Assembly: GCA_945862165.1 (NCBI GenBank)
Contig: CAMAXI010000006.1
Span: forward strand, 62,001-126,000
Source of the DNA: Chryseobacterium gleum
GTDB lineage: Bacteria > Bacteroidota > Bacteroidia > Flavobacteriales_D > Crocinitomicaceae
Direction of reading: 5' to 3'
Length of the DNA stretch: 64,000 bases
The notes under the pieces were generated by a model. The model did no database searches. It was not told the DNA's origin and saw only the letters and a list, made by a program, of their open reading frames with translations. Position 1 is the stretch's first letter; each line of letters begins with the position of its first letter. The translations under genes and the position numbers were made by a program. Below, one piece after another: positions 17,883-27,416 of the stretch.

Positions 17883-20498
17883 ATGACTATTCAAGAAATT
17901 AGACAGCATTTTTTCGACTTTTTCGCTAGTAAAGGACACAAAATCGTTCCTTCTGCACCCATGGTTGTAAAAAACGACCCGACGTTGATGTTTACGAACG
18001 CAGGGATGAATCAGTTCAAAGATTATTTCTTGGGGAATGCCAAACCAAGCGTAACGCGTATTGCAAACACACAAAAATGTTTACGTGTTTCTGGAAAACA
18101 CAACGACTTGGAAGAAGTGGGTGTAGATACCTACCACCATACCATGTTCGAAATGCTTGGAAACTGGTCTTTCGGCGATTATTTCAAAGAAGATGCTATT
18201 TCTTGGGCATGGGAATTGTTAACGGAAGTATACAAAATACCGAAAGATCAATTATATGTAACTGTATTCGAAGGGGACGCAAAAGATAACGTTCCAAAAG
18301 ACGAAGAAAGTTTTGCTATCTGGAAACGCTTCATCGCGGAAGATCGTATCCTTCTCGCTTCCAAAAAAGATAACTTCTGGGAAATGGGAGAAACGGGACC
18401 TTGCGGACCATGCACGGAAATCCATGTAGATATTCGCCCACTAGAAGATCGTTTAAAAACACCTGGAAAAGACTTAGTAAACAACGATCACCCGCAAGTA
18501 ATCGAAATTTGGAACAACGTTTTCATGCAATTCAACCGTAAAGCGGACCAAAGCCTAGAACCACTTCCTGCAACACACGTAGATACAGGGATGGGATTAG
18601 AGCGTTTAGCAATGGCTTTGCAAGGAATAACTTCCAACTACGATACAGACCTTTTCCAAACACTTATTAAACACATGGAAAAAGTATCTGGTGTACAATA
18701 TGGGAAAGTGGAAACAACAGATATCGCTTTACGTGTCATCGCGGATCACATTCGTGCGATCGCGTTCTCAATTGCAGACGGACAATTACCAAGCAACACC
18801 GGTGCTGGTTATGTAATTCGAAGAATCTTACGTCGCGCAATTCGTTACGGATACCAAACGCTTGGCTTAAAAGAACCTTTCATGGGGGAATTGTCTGTAG
18901 TGTTAGGACAAACAATGGGGGAATATTTCACAGAACTAATCACACAAAAAGATATCATTCAAAAAGTAATTCACGAAGAAGAAATAAGTTTCTTTAGAAC
19001 GCTAGAATTAGGGATTCGAAGAATGGATAACTTAATGAAAACCGCAAAAGAAACAAATACAAAAGTGCTAAGCGGTACTTCTGTGTTCGAATTATACGAT
19101 ACGTTCGGTTTCCCTGTAGATTTGACTTCTTTAATTGCAAGAGAAAATGAGTTGTCTATTGATGAGGAAGCTTTCCAAGCAGAACTTCAAACGCAAAAAG
19201 ACCGTTCACGTGCTGCAACTGCGATTGAAACAGACGATTGGGTGCAATTACAGCCAGATCAAGACGAGAAATTTGTAGGATACGACAACCTAACTGCCGA
19301 ACTACAAATAATCAAATACCGTAAAGTAAGCCAAAAACAAAAAACGTTCTACCAATTGGTGTTCAACCAAACTCCATTCTACCCAGAAGGTGGTGGACAA
19401 GTGGGTGATACTGGATTCATTGAGGCTAACGGTGAAAAAACAAGCATCTTCGACACGAAAAAGGAAAACAACCTCATCGTTCATTTAGCGGAAAAATTAC
19501 CTGCAGATCCGAAAGCAATATTTGTTGGAAATGTAGATAAAACTAAACGTGCACTTTCTGCATGCAACCACTCTGCGACGCATTTATTACACCATGCTTT
19601 ACGAACGGTTCTTGGAACACACGTGGAACAAAAAGGTTCCTTGGTAAATGCTAAAAACCTACGTTTCGACTTCTCACATTTCTCTAAAGTGACCAATGAA
19701 GAATTGAAAAAAATAGAAGAATTAGTGAACGCTAATATTCGTGAAAGCATCTTGTTAAACGAACACCGCAACATTCCTATCGAAGAAGCAAAATCCATGG
19801 GTGCAATGGCTTTGTTTGGCGAAAAATATGGAGATTCAGTGCGTGCTATCCAATTCGGAGAATCCATCGAATTATGTGGTGGAACACACGTTGCTACAAC
19901 TAGCGCTATCGGTTTATTTAAAATCACTTCGGAAGCAGCTGTTGCAGCAGGTATTCGTCGTATTGAAGCAATCACAAGTACTACAGCGGAAGAATTCTAC
20001 CGTTCACAAGTAGAAACCTTAAACGAAATCAAAGAGGTACTTAAGAATCCTAAAAACATTGTAGAAGCAGTTGAAGAACTAAACAAAAAAAATGCAGCAC
20101 TACAAAAACAAATCGAAGTTTTCCAACATGAGAAAGCACAAGCGGTGAAACACGAATTGAAAACAAAAATTGAAGGCATCAACGGCATCAATTTCTTAGG
20201 AACGAAAGTAAATCTAGACGCGGGAAGTATCAAAGACATCGCGTACCAATTAAAAGGGGAAACTTCCAATTTCGTTGGAATCTTTGGTGGTGTAGAAGAA
20301 GATAAATGTTCGTTAACCATCATCATCGACGAAGCACTTGCTAAAGAAAAAGGATTAGACGCTGGAAAAATCATCCGTGAAATTTCCAAACACATCCAAG
20401 GAGGTGGCGGCGGACAAGCATTCTTCGCAACTGCTGGTGGTAAAAACAAACAAGGCGTCGACAAAGCTATTGAAGAATTCAAAACTATTGTACAATAA
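17883..20498 (+). CDS. alaS: Alanine--tRNA ligase
   Basis: An 871-residue class II synthetase that charges tRNA-Ala. The start at 17883 gives MTIQEIRQHFFDFFASKGH, matching the family N-terminus; an in-frame TTG eight codons upstream is rejected. Visible in order are the catalytic core (residues about 1-240, with TNAGMNQFKD), the tRNA-binding helical region, the editing domain with zinc motifs HSATH and CGGTH, and the C-terminal oligomerisation region ending in the glycine-rich GGGGGQAFFATAGG. Length is normal for the family. Confidence 0.98.
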   Translation: MTIQEIRQHFFDFFASKGHKIVPSAPMVVKNDPTLMFTNAGMNQFKDYFLGNAKPSVTRIANTQKCLRVSGKHNDLEEVGVDTYHHTMFEMLGNWSFGDYFKEDAISWAWELLTEVYKIPKDQLYVTVFEGDAKDNVPKDEESFAIWKRFIAEDRILLASKKDNFWEMGETGPCGPCTEIHVDIRPLEDRLKTPGKDLVNNDHPQVIEIWNNVFMQFNRKADQSLEPLPATHVDTGMGLERLAMALQGITSNYDTDLFQTLIKHMEKVSGVQYGKVETTDIALRVIADHIRAIAFSIADGQLPSNTGAGYVIRRILRRAIRYGYQTLGLKEPFMGELSVVLGQTMGEYFTELITQKDIIQKVIHEEEISFFRTLELGIRRMDNLMKTAKETNTKVLSGTSVFELYDTFGFPVDLTSLIARENELSIDEEAFQAELQTQKDRSRAATAIETDDWVQLQPDQDEKFVGYDNLTAELQIIKYRKVSQKQKTFYQLVFNQTPFYPEGGGQVGDTGFIEANGEKTSIFDTKKENNLIVHLAEKLPADPKAIFVGNVDKTKRALSACNHSATHLLHHALRTVLGTHVEQKGSLVNAKNLRFDFSHFSKVTNEELKKIEELVNANIRESILLNEHRNIPIEEAKSMGAMALFGEKYGDSVRAIQFGESIELCGGTHVATTSAIGLFKITSEAAVAAGIRRIEAITSTTAEEFYRSQVETLNEIKEVLKNPKNIVEAVEELNKKNAALQKQIEVFQHEKAQAVKHELKTKIEGINGINFLGTKVNLDAGSIKDIAYQLKGETSNFVGIFGGVEEDKCSLTIIIDEALAKEKGLDAGKIIREISKHIQGGGGGQAFFATAGGKNKQGVDKAIEEFKTIVQ

Positions 20499-20535
20499 TA
20501 TACTTTTTGAAACCGTAAGGACGGCCCTCTTTTTT

Positions 20536-20564
20536 CCCTCCTCGAGGAGGGATTAAGGGAGGTG
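20536..20564. repeat. REP-like element 1
   Basis: CCCTCCTCGAGGAGGG is a perfect palindrome (20536-20551), followed after 5 nt by GGGAGGTG, a second copy of the 3' arm. The element at 24353 shares this design. It lies between alaS and the FrnE-like gene and may add to termination of alaS together with a weak CCGT/ACGG stem at 20513-20524. Confidence 0.6.
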
Positions 20565-20583
20565 AAAATATTCCATTAAAAGT

Positions 20584-21234
20584 ATGACCCCTACTCTTTC
20601 AATCGAAATCTGGAGCGACATCGTTTGCCCTTTCTGCTACATCGGGAAAATGAAACTCGAACAAGCCTTGCGTAAACTAAACGCCCTTGACAAAGTAGAA
20701 ATCACATGGAGAAGTTTTCAATTAGACCCAACTTTCCCTAAGAACATCTCCAAAAATTCTGCCATTCACCTTTCAGAAAAAACAGGTATTCCAATGGAAC
20801 GTTTAACCAACATGTTTGTGGAATTGAACCAAACAGGTCAACGTTATGGTATCGATTTGAAATTAGACCAAACTCCTGTTTTCAACACCTACGACCTTCA
20901 CCGTTTATGGCAGTGGAGCAAAACCGAAAACAAAGGACAACAATTTAAAGAAGAGTTTTTATACCAATACTTTACCAACTGTGTAGATTTTTCAGCAGAA
21001 GAAAACATCTTAAAATCGATCGAAAACTTAGGTTTAGACAAAACCAAAGCACTTGAAATCATCCACTCCGACGAATACACCCAAGCCTTCAACTTCGACA
21101 TGGAAAGAGGACGTAAATTTGGTGTTCGTGGTGTCCCACATTTTGTCATCAACCAACGCAAATCATTCGTCGGCGCACAAGAAGATGAAATGTTAAAAGA
21201 AATGTTAAAAGAGGAGTTGGAAAAGATTGATTAA
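20584..21234 (+). CDS. FrnE-like DsbA-family thioredoxin-fold oxidoreductase
   Basis: A 216-residue cytoplasmic protein with no signal peptide. The redox motif CPFC (C15-C18) follows the first beta strand (IEIWSDIV), and the cis-Pro loop is RGVPHFVIN. A helical insertion between them, including WRSFQLDP and the YDLHRLWQWSK segment, is typical of FrnE and 2-hydroxychromene isomerase-like members of the DsbA superfamily. FrnE proteins are linked to disulfide isomerisation and oxidative-stress tolerance; the substrate here is unknown. Confidence 0.9.
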   Translation: MTPTLSIEIWSDIVCPFCYIGKMKLEQALRKLNALDKVEITWRSFQLDPTFPKNISKNSAIHLSEKTGIPMERLTNMFVELNQTGQRYGIDLKLDQTPVFNTYDLHRLWQWSKTENKGQQFKEEFLYQYFTNCVDFSAEENILKSIENLGLDKTKALEIIHSDEYTQAFNFDMERGRKFGVRGVPHFVINQRKSFVGAQEDEMLKEMLKEELEKID

Positions 21235-21248
21235 TATTCGTGCTTCCT

Positions 21249-21429
21249 CCTTTCTAAAAACTATCTGCTAAATGCTATTGCCTTTCTACTAAAAGCTATA
21301 ACCTATTTCCTCCCTTTCAAAACTATCTACTAAAAGCTATTGCCTATTTGCTCCCTACTAAAAGCTATTGCCTATTTCCTCCCTTCCAAAACTATCTGCT
21401 AAATGCTATTGCCTATTTGCTAAAAGCTA
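21249..21429. repeat. Degenerate tandem-repeat tract
   Basis: About 180 bases are built from variants of CTAAAAGCTATTGCCTATTT and TTTCAAAACTATCTGCTAAATG. GCTATTGCCT occurs four times and AAAACTATCT three times, giving a higher-order period of roughly 55-65 nt. There is no open frame and no spaced identical repeats, so this is not a CRISPR array. Confidence 0.85.
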
Positions 21430-21433
21430 ATTC

Positions 21434-22111
21434 CTACCCCACCCTAAACTTACAATACTTAATCACACTACCCTTCGCTGTAAACAACTCTTCATAATGC
21501 GTTTTAATCGAAAAAATCTCGCGTTCTAATTCCGTTTTACCTTCCAAGGAAGCATACAAATCCCAGGTCAATTCCAAACAGTCATACCCGTGTTCTTTGA
21601 TTTCTTCTTCCGTAGATTCAAACAAGACATCGCTATCCGTTTTTAAATGGATAATTCCACCTTTTTTTAAGATTTTACGGTAGCGATTAATAAATAACGA
21701 TGAAGTCAAACGTTTTCTAGGTTTATTCGGTTGAGGATCTGAGAATGTCAGCCAAATTTCATCTACTTCGTTTTCTCCAAAATAATCGGTGATAAAATCA
21801 ATCTTCGTACGCAAGAAAGCAACATTCTCCACACCACGTTCCACAGCATCCTTCGCTCCAACCCAAATACGCGCACCCTTAATATCAACACCAATAAAGT
21901 TCTTCTCTGGAAAATGATCCGCCATCCCAATCGAGTACTCCCCTTTACCACAACCCAACTCCAAAACAATCGGATTCTCGTTCTTGAAATGTTCCGCATT
22001 CCATTTCCCTTTCAAAGGAAAAGGCTCCCGCTTTAATGGATCCAACGATGGTTCATACACATTAGACCATTCTTTCATTTCACTGAAACGACGTAATTTA
22101 TTTTTTGCCAT
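21434..22111 (-). CDS. trmB: tRNA (guanine-N7-)-methyltransferase
   Basis: A 225-residue SAM-dependent enzyme that makes m7G46 in tRNA. The Rossmann motif I is VLELGCGKGEYS, the acidic loop IGVDIKGARIW, and the TrmB signature EIWLTFSDPQPNKPRKRLTS is present. The N-terminal 50 residues are rich in Lys and Arg, fitting tRNA binding. It converges on the FrnE-like gene across the repeat tract. No terminator was recognised after it. Confidence 0.96.
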   Translation of the reverse strand: MAKNKLRRFSEMKEWSNVYEPSLDPLKREPFPLKGKWNAEHFKNENPIVLELGCGKGEYSIGMADHFPEKNFIGVDIKGARIWVGAKDAVERGVENVAFLRTKIDFITDYFGENEVDEIWLTFSDPQPNKPRKRLTSSLFINRYRKILKKGGIIHLKTDSDVLFESTEEEIKEHGYDCLELTWDLYASLEGKTELEREIFSIKTHYEELFTAKGSVIKYCKFRVG

Positions 22112-22638
22112 ACTAAACTTGCACTAGTTGAATCCATAAAGATAATTAAAATCACAAAATCGAAAAATAGAAGAATTTAATCCACAGTTCAATCTGAAAA
22201 TCACAAAATCACAAAGGATAGTTTATATCATTACCGAAGAGTTTTTTTTGAGAATTTGACGCTCACTCGTTTTAGAGGACGCAGAGTCCATTTTGACAAA
22301 GTCAAAATACAACCGCCCAACCAATGCGATTGAACTATTCAGGAACCACTAAAAAACGTGAACCGAAAGTCGTCGCATTAGAAAAGTAAATCGTGCTTTT
22401 ATCGAATAAGGCAGCGTAACAAAAACAACTGTCTGAGGAGGAACGACGAGTTTTGTTTTTGTAGCGAACGTTTCGAAATAAAAGCCGATGCTTTTCGAGC
22501 GACAAGCAGTTTTTGGTTACTTTTTGCTGCTCCAAAAAGTAACAGAACAAACTCCGTTTCGCAAAGCGAAACAAAAAAAGCCCCAGTAAAACCGGGGCTC
22601 AATCTATAACATCAAAAAAAATAATCACTAAAACTTTT
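22112..22638. other. Gene-less 527-bp region rich in hairpins
   Basis: It contains three perfect inverted repeats: ATTTTGAC-N3-GTCAAAAT (22290-22308), GTTACTTTTTG-N6-CAAAAAGTAAC (22516-22543) and GTTTCGC-N3-GCGAAAC (22555-22571), followed by the fumarase terminator. Two short minus-strand frames of 79 and 67 codons overlap each other here, run through the hairpins and lack recognisable features, so they are not called. From memory, similar sequence recurs between genes in Bacteroidota. Confidence 0.7.
22573..22599 (-). terminator. Intrinsic terminator of class I fumarase
   Basis: On the minus strand AGCCCCGG pairs with CTGGGGCT (one G-U pair) around a 5-nt loop and is followed by a U7 run. 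It lies 40 nt past the fumarase stop. Confidence 0.9.
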
Positions 22639-24243
22639 CTAAATATTTTCAAAAAAATCATTCCCCTTATCATCCGTAATAATAAACGCTGGGAAATTCT
22701 TAATCGTAATCTTTCTCACTGCCTCCATACCCATCTCTGGAAAATCAACCACCTCAACAGAAGTAATATTCTCTTTCGCTAAAATAGCCGCAGGACCACC
22801 AATCGAACCTAAATAGAAACCACCGTATTTGTTACATGCATTTGTAACATCTTTCGAACGATTTCCTTTCGCTAACATGATCATACTCCCTCCTAACGAT
22901 TGGAATTGATCTACATAAGCATCCATTCTACCTGCAGTTGTAGGACCAAAACTTCCGGATGGCATTCCTTCTGGTGTTTTCGCAGGACCCGCATAATAAA
23001 TTGGGTGGTTTTTAAAGTATTCTGGCATTGGTTGACCAGCATCGATAATTTCTTTGATTTTAGCATGTGCCATATCACGCGCAACAATCAATGTACCATT
23101 TAATTTCAAACGCGTTTTAATCGGATATTTCGACAATTCAGCCAAAACTTCTGCCATTGGACGATTTAAATCGATTTCTACTGCAGGCTCTAAATGTGGA
23201 GCCGTCTCTGGCAATAATCTACGTGGATTTTGTTCTAACTGCTCTACAAAAATTCCATCTTTCGTGATTTTTGCTTTGATATTTCTATCTGCAGAACAAG
23301 ATACACCCAATCCTACTGGACATGAAGCTGCATGACGAGGTAAACGAATCACACGAACATCATGGGTAAAATATTTACCACCAAATTGCGCTCCAATCAA
23401 ACTCTCTTGACAAATTTTGTGAACACGTGCCTCCCATTCTAAATCACGGAATGCTTGCCCCCCTTCATTTCCTTCAGTTGGCAATTCATCAAAATAACCC
23501 GCAGATGCTTTCTTTACTGTCGCTAGGTTTGATTCAGCAGAAGTTCCTCCAATAACCAACGCTAAGTGATATGGTGGACAAGCAGAAGTTCCTAAATCTT
23601 TAATTCGCTCTCTTACAAATTGCTCTAAAGAAGCATCGTTCAATAACGATTTTGTACGTTGGTATAAAAATGTTTTATTTGCAGAACCTCCACCTTTTGC
23701 TAAAAACAAGAACTCATAAGACATCCCTTTTTTCGCATAAATATCAATTTGTGCAGGTAAGTTTGTACCTGAGTTTTTCTCATCAAACATCGTCAATGGA
23801 ACGACTTGTGAAAAACGTAAATTTTTCTCTTGGTAGGTATTATAAATTCCTTTCGATAAATGTTCTTCGTCTATAGCGCCTGTATAAACATCCTCCCCTT
23901 TTTTCGCCATCACAATTGCAGTTCCTGTATCCTGACAAGAAGGTAATTGACCCTCCGCTGCAATGGTTGCATTTTGCAATAAATTATACGCTACAAAACG
24001 ATCATTATCTGTCGCTTCTGGATCTTCAATAATCGCACGCAATTTTTCTAAATGAGATGCTCTCAAATAAAAAGAAACATCGCTTAACGCTTCTTGTGCT
24101 AATACTTCCAATCCTTTTGAATCGATTTCTAACACCTCTCTATTGCCGTAGTTTACTACCTTCACATAATCAGAAGTGATTTTTCTATATTCTGTTTTAT
24201 CTCCTAAAATTGGAAATGGATTTTGATAAAAAAAGTCAGCCAT
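22639..24243 (-). CDS. Fumarate hydratase, class I
   Basis: A 534-residue iron-sulfur fumarase of the E. coli FumA/FumB single-chain type, interconverting fumarate and malate in the TCA cycle. The N-terminal alpha part has the cluster cysteine in PSCQDTGT, a second in [14 protein letters not shown] and a third in AASCPVGLG or VSCSADRN. The C-terminal beta part carries [11 protein letters not shown] and KGNRSKDV. It is unrelated to oxygen-stable class II FumC. It stands alone, with its own -7 box and terminator. Confidence 0.95.
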   Translation of the reverse strand: MADFFYQNPFPILGDKTEYRKITSDYVKVVNYGNREVLEIDSKGLEVLAQEALSDVSFYLRASHLEKLRAIIEDPEATDNDRFVAYNLLQNATIAAEGQLPSCQDTGTAIVMAKKGEDVYTGAIDEEHLSKGIYNTYQEKNLRFSQVVPLTMFDEKNSGTNLPAQIDIYAKKGMSYEFLFLAKGGGSANKTFLYQRTKSLLNDASLEQFVRERIKDLGTSACPPYHLALVIGGTSAESNLATVKKASAGYFDELPTEGNEGGQAFRDLEWEARVHKICQESLIGAQFGGKYFTHDVRVIRLPRHAASCPVGLGVSCSADRNIKAKITKDGIFVEQLEQNPRRLLPETAPHLEPAVEIDLNRPMAEVLAELSKYPIKTRLKLNGTLIVARDMAHAKIKEIIDAGQPMPEYFKNHPIYYAGPAKTPEGMPSGSFGPTTAGRMDAYVDQFQSLGGSMIMLAKGNRSKDVTNACNKYGGFYLGSIGGPAAILAKENITSVEVVDFPEMGMEAVRKITIKNFPAFIITDDKGNDFFENI

Positions 24244-24262
24244 AACAAGTAATTTTTGACTG

Positions 24263-24270
24263 CAAATGTA
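24263..24270 (-). promoter_or_regulatory. Promoter -7 element of class I fumarase
   Basis: TACATTTG on the minus strand, about 20 nt before the start codon at 24243. No clear -33 element was seen. Confidence 0.5.
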
Positions 24271-24352
24271 AGAAAATATTTAACGCTTAAACCTTAAACC
24301 AGAGTCTAAAAAACCTTGAAAATTATTCTTAATCGAAGCTCTAAATAAATCT

Positions 24353-24383
24353 TCCCCCTTTGAAGGGGGACCGAGGGGGATGA
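24353..24383. repeat. REP-like element 2
   Basis: TCCCCCTT-TG-AAGGGGGA is a perfect 8-bp hairpin (24353-24370), followed after 4 nt by GGGGGATGA, again a partial second copy of the 3' arm. The architecture matches the element at 20536. It lies in the divergent fumarase/dnaB space. Confidence 0.6.
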
Positions 24384-24506
24384 CCTTTTGAAACAAAAAT
24401 AAACTTAAAATACTCAAAATATTACTCCACTTTTTAGGCGATGCAACTCGAAGCAGCTACGAAGTGAAAAAGGTGGAAATAACCTCTCCTCATTTATCAA
24501 CAAAAT

Positions 24507-24537
24507 TTTGTATCTCTCTTCCCTTTCCGTACATTTG
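24507..24537 (+). promoter_or_regulatory. Consensus promoter of dnaB
   Basis: TTTG (24507-24510), exactly 19 nt, then TACATTTG (24530-24537): a full match to the Bacteroidota consensus. The ATG begins 6 nt after the -7 box, so the mRNA should be leaderless or nearly so. Confidence 0.85.
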
Positions 24538-24542
24538 TTTCT

Positions 24543-26117
24543 ATGGAAAATAATTCGGATAAAATCAAAAAACCGCTAACCAGAACGAAACCTGCAAACG
24601 CAGATTTTCCGGAGGCTTTCGGTAAGCGACCACCACAAGCTGTTGATTTAGAACAGGCTGTTTTGGGAGCAATGATGTTAGACAAAAATGCGGTGAACGA
24701 CACAATTGATGTACTGACACCTAGTAGTTTTTATGATCCAAAACACGTGGTGATTTACAAAGCCATTCGTGAACTTTTCGCTAGTACAAATCCAATCGAC
24801 CTGCTTACCGTTACTACCCAACTTCGTAAAGAAGGTGAGTTAGAAATGGCTGGTGGTACTTTATATGTATCTCAATTAACACACCGAATCGCTTCTGCTG
24901 CACACGCGGAATACCACGCACGAATCATTTCCCAAAAATACATCCAACGGGAAATTATTCGTATGTGTAACGAAGTACTTCGCGATGCGTTCGATGAAAC
25001 AACGGACGTTTTTGATTTACTAAACAAAGCGGAAGGTGACCTTTTCAAGATTGCAGAAAACAACATGAAAAAGAACGTAGACGTAATGCAAAACGTTGTA
25101 CGTGAAGCTATTTTAGAAATTGAAAAAGCTTCTAAAAATACAGATGGTATATCTGGTGTTCCTACTGGGTTCCGGGAATTAGACAAATTAACCTCTGGCT
25201 GGCAGCGTTCGGATATGATTGTAATCGCTGCTCGACCTGCAATGGGTAAAACAGCATTCGTACTTTCAATGGCTAGAAATACTGCTGTTGATTACGGAAT
25301 GGGTGTTGCCTTTTTCTCATTAGAGATGTCTTCCGTTCAATTAGTGAAACGTTTAATTGCTAGTGAATCTCGTATCAGTGCTGAAAAACTACGTAAAGGA
25401 GACCTAGCAGAACACGAATTTCAACAATTACATACACGTATTGCAAAACTAGCAACAGCTCCTATTTATATTGATGATACTGCTGGATTAAGTGTCTTTG
25501 ACCTTCGAGCAAAATGCCGTCGACTAAAAAGTCAATATGATATCCAAATGGTAATTATCGATTACCTACAATTAATGACTGCAGGAGGAACGAAAGGCTC
25601 AGGAAATCGTGAACAAGAAATTTCTACTATCTCGCGTTCAATCAAAGAAATCGCAAAAGAATTAAATATTCCTGTAATTGCGCTTTCTCAGTTGAGTCGT
25701 TCGGTAGAAACACGTGGAGGCGATAAAAAACCAATACTTTCCGACTTACGTGAATCTGGAGCAATTGAACAAGATGCCGATATCGTATCATTCTTATACC
25801 GTCCAGAATATTATCAAATTCTTCAAAACGAAGAAGGAGAATCCAATTTAGGTGTAGGTGAAATCATAGTAGCAAAACACCGAAATGGTGCTACAGATGC
25901 TGTTCGTTTACGTTTCATTGGGGAATATGCTCGTTTCGATAATTTCGATTCATTCGAAGAAGATTTCCAACCAATTGGTAAAACAATGGGTGCTTTGGGA
26001 GTAAATACTGGTTTCGATAATGCCCCTGCAGGAAATAGCTATACCGTTCAAAGTAAAATGAATGAAGCAGAGGAAAATTTCGATTTCAATACAGATAGTC
26101 TTGATGATCCTTTCTAA
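24543..26117 (+). CDS. dnaB: Replicative DNA helicase DnaB
   Basis: A 524-residue hexameric helicase that unwinds DNA at the fork. The N-terminal primase-interaction domain begins near PQAVDLEQAVLGAMMLD. The RecA-like motor follows, with Walker A AARPAMGKTAF (around residue 231), Walker B in MVIIDYLQLM, and the arginine-finger region QLSRSVETR. The C-terminal tail is acidic (EAEENFDFNTDSLDDPF), as in other Bacteroidota DnaB. No intein is present. The next gene starts 3 nt after the stop. Confidence 0.97.
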   Translation: MENNSDKIKKPLTRTKPANADFPEAFGKRPPQAVDLEQAVLGAMMLDKNAVNDTIDVLTPSSFYDPKHVVIYKAIRELFASTNPIDLLTVTTQLRKEGELEMAGGTLYVSQLTHRIASAAHAEYHARIISQKYIQREIIRMCNEVLRDAFDETTDVFDLLNKAEGDLFKIAENNMKKNVDVMQNVVREAILEIEKASKNTDGISGVPTGFRELDKLTSGWQRSDMIVIAARPAMGKTAFVLSMARNTAVDYGMGVAFFSLEMSSVQLVKRLIASESRISAEKLRKGDLAEHEFQQLHTRIAKLATAPIYIDDTAGLSVFDLRAKCRRLKSQYDIQMVIIDYLQLMTAGGTKGSGNREQEISTISRSIKEIAKELNIPVIALSQLSRSVETRGGDKKPILSDLRESGAIEQDADIVSFLYRPEYYQILQNEEGESNLGVGEIIVAKHRNGATDAVRLRFIGEYARFDNFDSFEEDFQPIGKTMGALGVNTGFDNAPAGNSYTVQSKMNEAEENFDFNTDSLDDPF

Positions 26118-26120
26118 CAA

Positions 26121-27374
26121 ATGAAAAAACTACTATTTCTTTTTCTACTTATTTCTTTTAGTTTACGACTAAACGCTACAAGCGTGTTGATTCCTATGGA
26201 TAATGGACAAACAAACCATTTAAAAGCATATGGAATAGCATACTGGATGTTGAATAATGGATTAACATTGGAGTGGTTACTTAACTACAGAGGTGGTTCT
26301 TTTTTATGCACCCACGATGTGAAAATTGAAGAAGAATTAACTATTCGCGGTGTAAAATATGAGGTTATTACAGACGGAAAAGCGAATGCTATTCGGAATG
26401 AAATATCCAATCCAGATGTAAATCAAGAAATTATTCAACTAGAAAAAGCACCTAAAATTGCTGTCTATACACCAAAAGGGAAACAACCTTGGGATGATGC
26501 AGTTACGCTTGTTTTAGAATATGCAGAAATACCATACGATAAAATCTATGATTCCGCCATTGTAATGGGGGTACTCCCAAAATATGATTGGCTTCACTTA
26601 CACCACGAAGATTTTACAGGTCAATATGGTAAATTTTACAGCAATTTCAAAAATGCTCCCTGGTATCTTGCGCAAGTAGAGGAAGCAGAAAACGATGCTA
26701 AAATGTTAGGTTTCCATAAGGTATCACAACTAAAATTAGCGGTTGCAAACAACCTTAAAAACTTTGTATTGGGTGGTGGATTCCTTTTCACCATGTGTAG
26801 TGGCACCGATAGTTTCGATATTGGACTGGCAGCACACAAAACAGATATTTGTGAAAGTATGTTTGATGGTGATCCATCTGATCCAAATTGCCAACAAAAA
26901 CTCGATTACACAAACACTTTTGCCTTTGATAAATTTACTTTAGAACGAAATCCATTGGTGTATGAATATTCAAATATCGACGGAACGGACTTACACAGAT
27001 CGGAAGCAATGGACAAATTCTCTTTGTTTGAATTTTCTGCTAAATGGGATGTGATTCCAACTATGTTAACACAATGTCACACAGATATCATCGATGATTT
27101 CATGGGACAAACTACCGACTTTAAAAAAGAATTTATTAAATCAAATGTTCTCATCTTAGGGGAAAACAAAGCGCTTGGAACAGCAAAATATGTACACGGT
27201 GAATTAGGTCAAGGTACCTGGACATTCTACGGTGGACACGACCCAGAAGATTACCGCCACATGGTGCAAGATCCTCCAACGGATTTAAACCTTCACCCAA
27301 ACTCACCAGGATACCGTTTAATTCTTAACAATATCCTATTCCCTGCAGCTAAAAAGAAAAAACGTAAAACGTAA
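26121..27374 (+). CDS. Secreted protein of unknown function, often labelled asparagine synthetase B
   Basis: A 417-residue protein with a signal peptide ending near LRLNA. It shows no PP-loop, no N-terminal Cys nucleophile and no asparagine synthetase domain, so the common database name looks wrong. Conserved-looking blocks include IPMDNGQTNHLKAYGIAYW, LLNYRGGSF, KQPWDDAVTLVLEYA, LHLHHEDFTGQYG, GGGFLFTMCSGTDSFD and FYGGHDPEDYRH. The GGGFLFTMCSG loop resembles the nucleophile elbow of a class I amidotransferase-like fold, but that is speculative. It lies 3 nt behind dnaB and is probably co-transcribed with it. Confidence 0.75.
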   Translation: MKKLLFLFLLISFSLRLNATSVLIPMDNGQTNHLKAYGIAYWMLNNGLTLEWLLNYRGGSFLCTHDVKIEEELTIRGVKYEVITDGKANAIRNEISNPDVNQEIIQLEKAPKIAVYTPKGKQPWDDAVTLVLEYAEIPYDKIYDSAIVMGVLPKYDWLHLHHEDFTGQYGKFYSNFKNAPWYLAQVEEAENDAKMLGFHKVSQLKLAVANNLKNFVLGGGFLFTMCSGTDSFDIGLAAHKTDICESMFDGDPSDPNCQQKLDYTNTFAFDKFTLERNPLVYEYSNIDGTDLHRSEAMDKFSLFEFSAKWDVIPTMLTQCHTDIIDDFMGQTTDFKKEFIKSNVLILGENKALGTAKYVHGELGQGTWTFYGGHDPEDYRHMVQDPPTDLNLHPNSPGYRLILNNILFPAAKKKKRKT

Positions 27375-27416
27375 CTTTTCGTTACTAACCACTAATAATC
27401 AATTATGTTGCCGTTC

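Noticed and set aside
21249-21429. CRISPR array
   Set aside because: The repeats vary in sequence and spacing, there are no unique spacers of constant length, and no cas genes are present.
22335-22602. Two overlapping minus-strand frames of 79 and 67 codons
   Set aside because: They overlap each other in different frames, run through perfect hairpins and the fumarase terminator, and resemble no protein.
26121-27374. Assignment as asparagine synthetase B
   Set aside because: No glutaminase Cys2, no PP-loop and a signal peptide instead; the name appears to be a propagated annotation.
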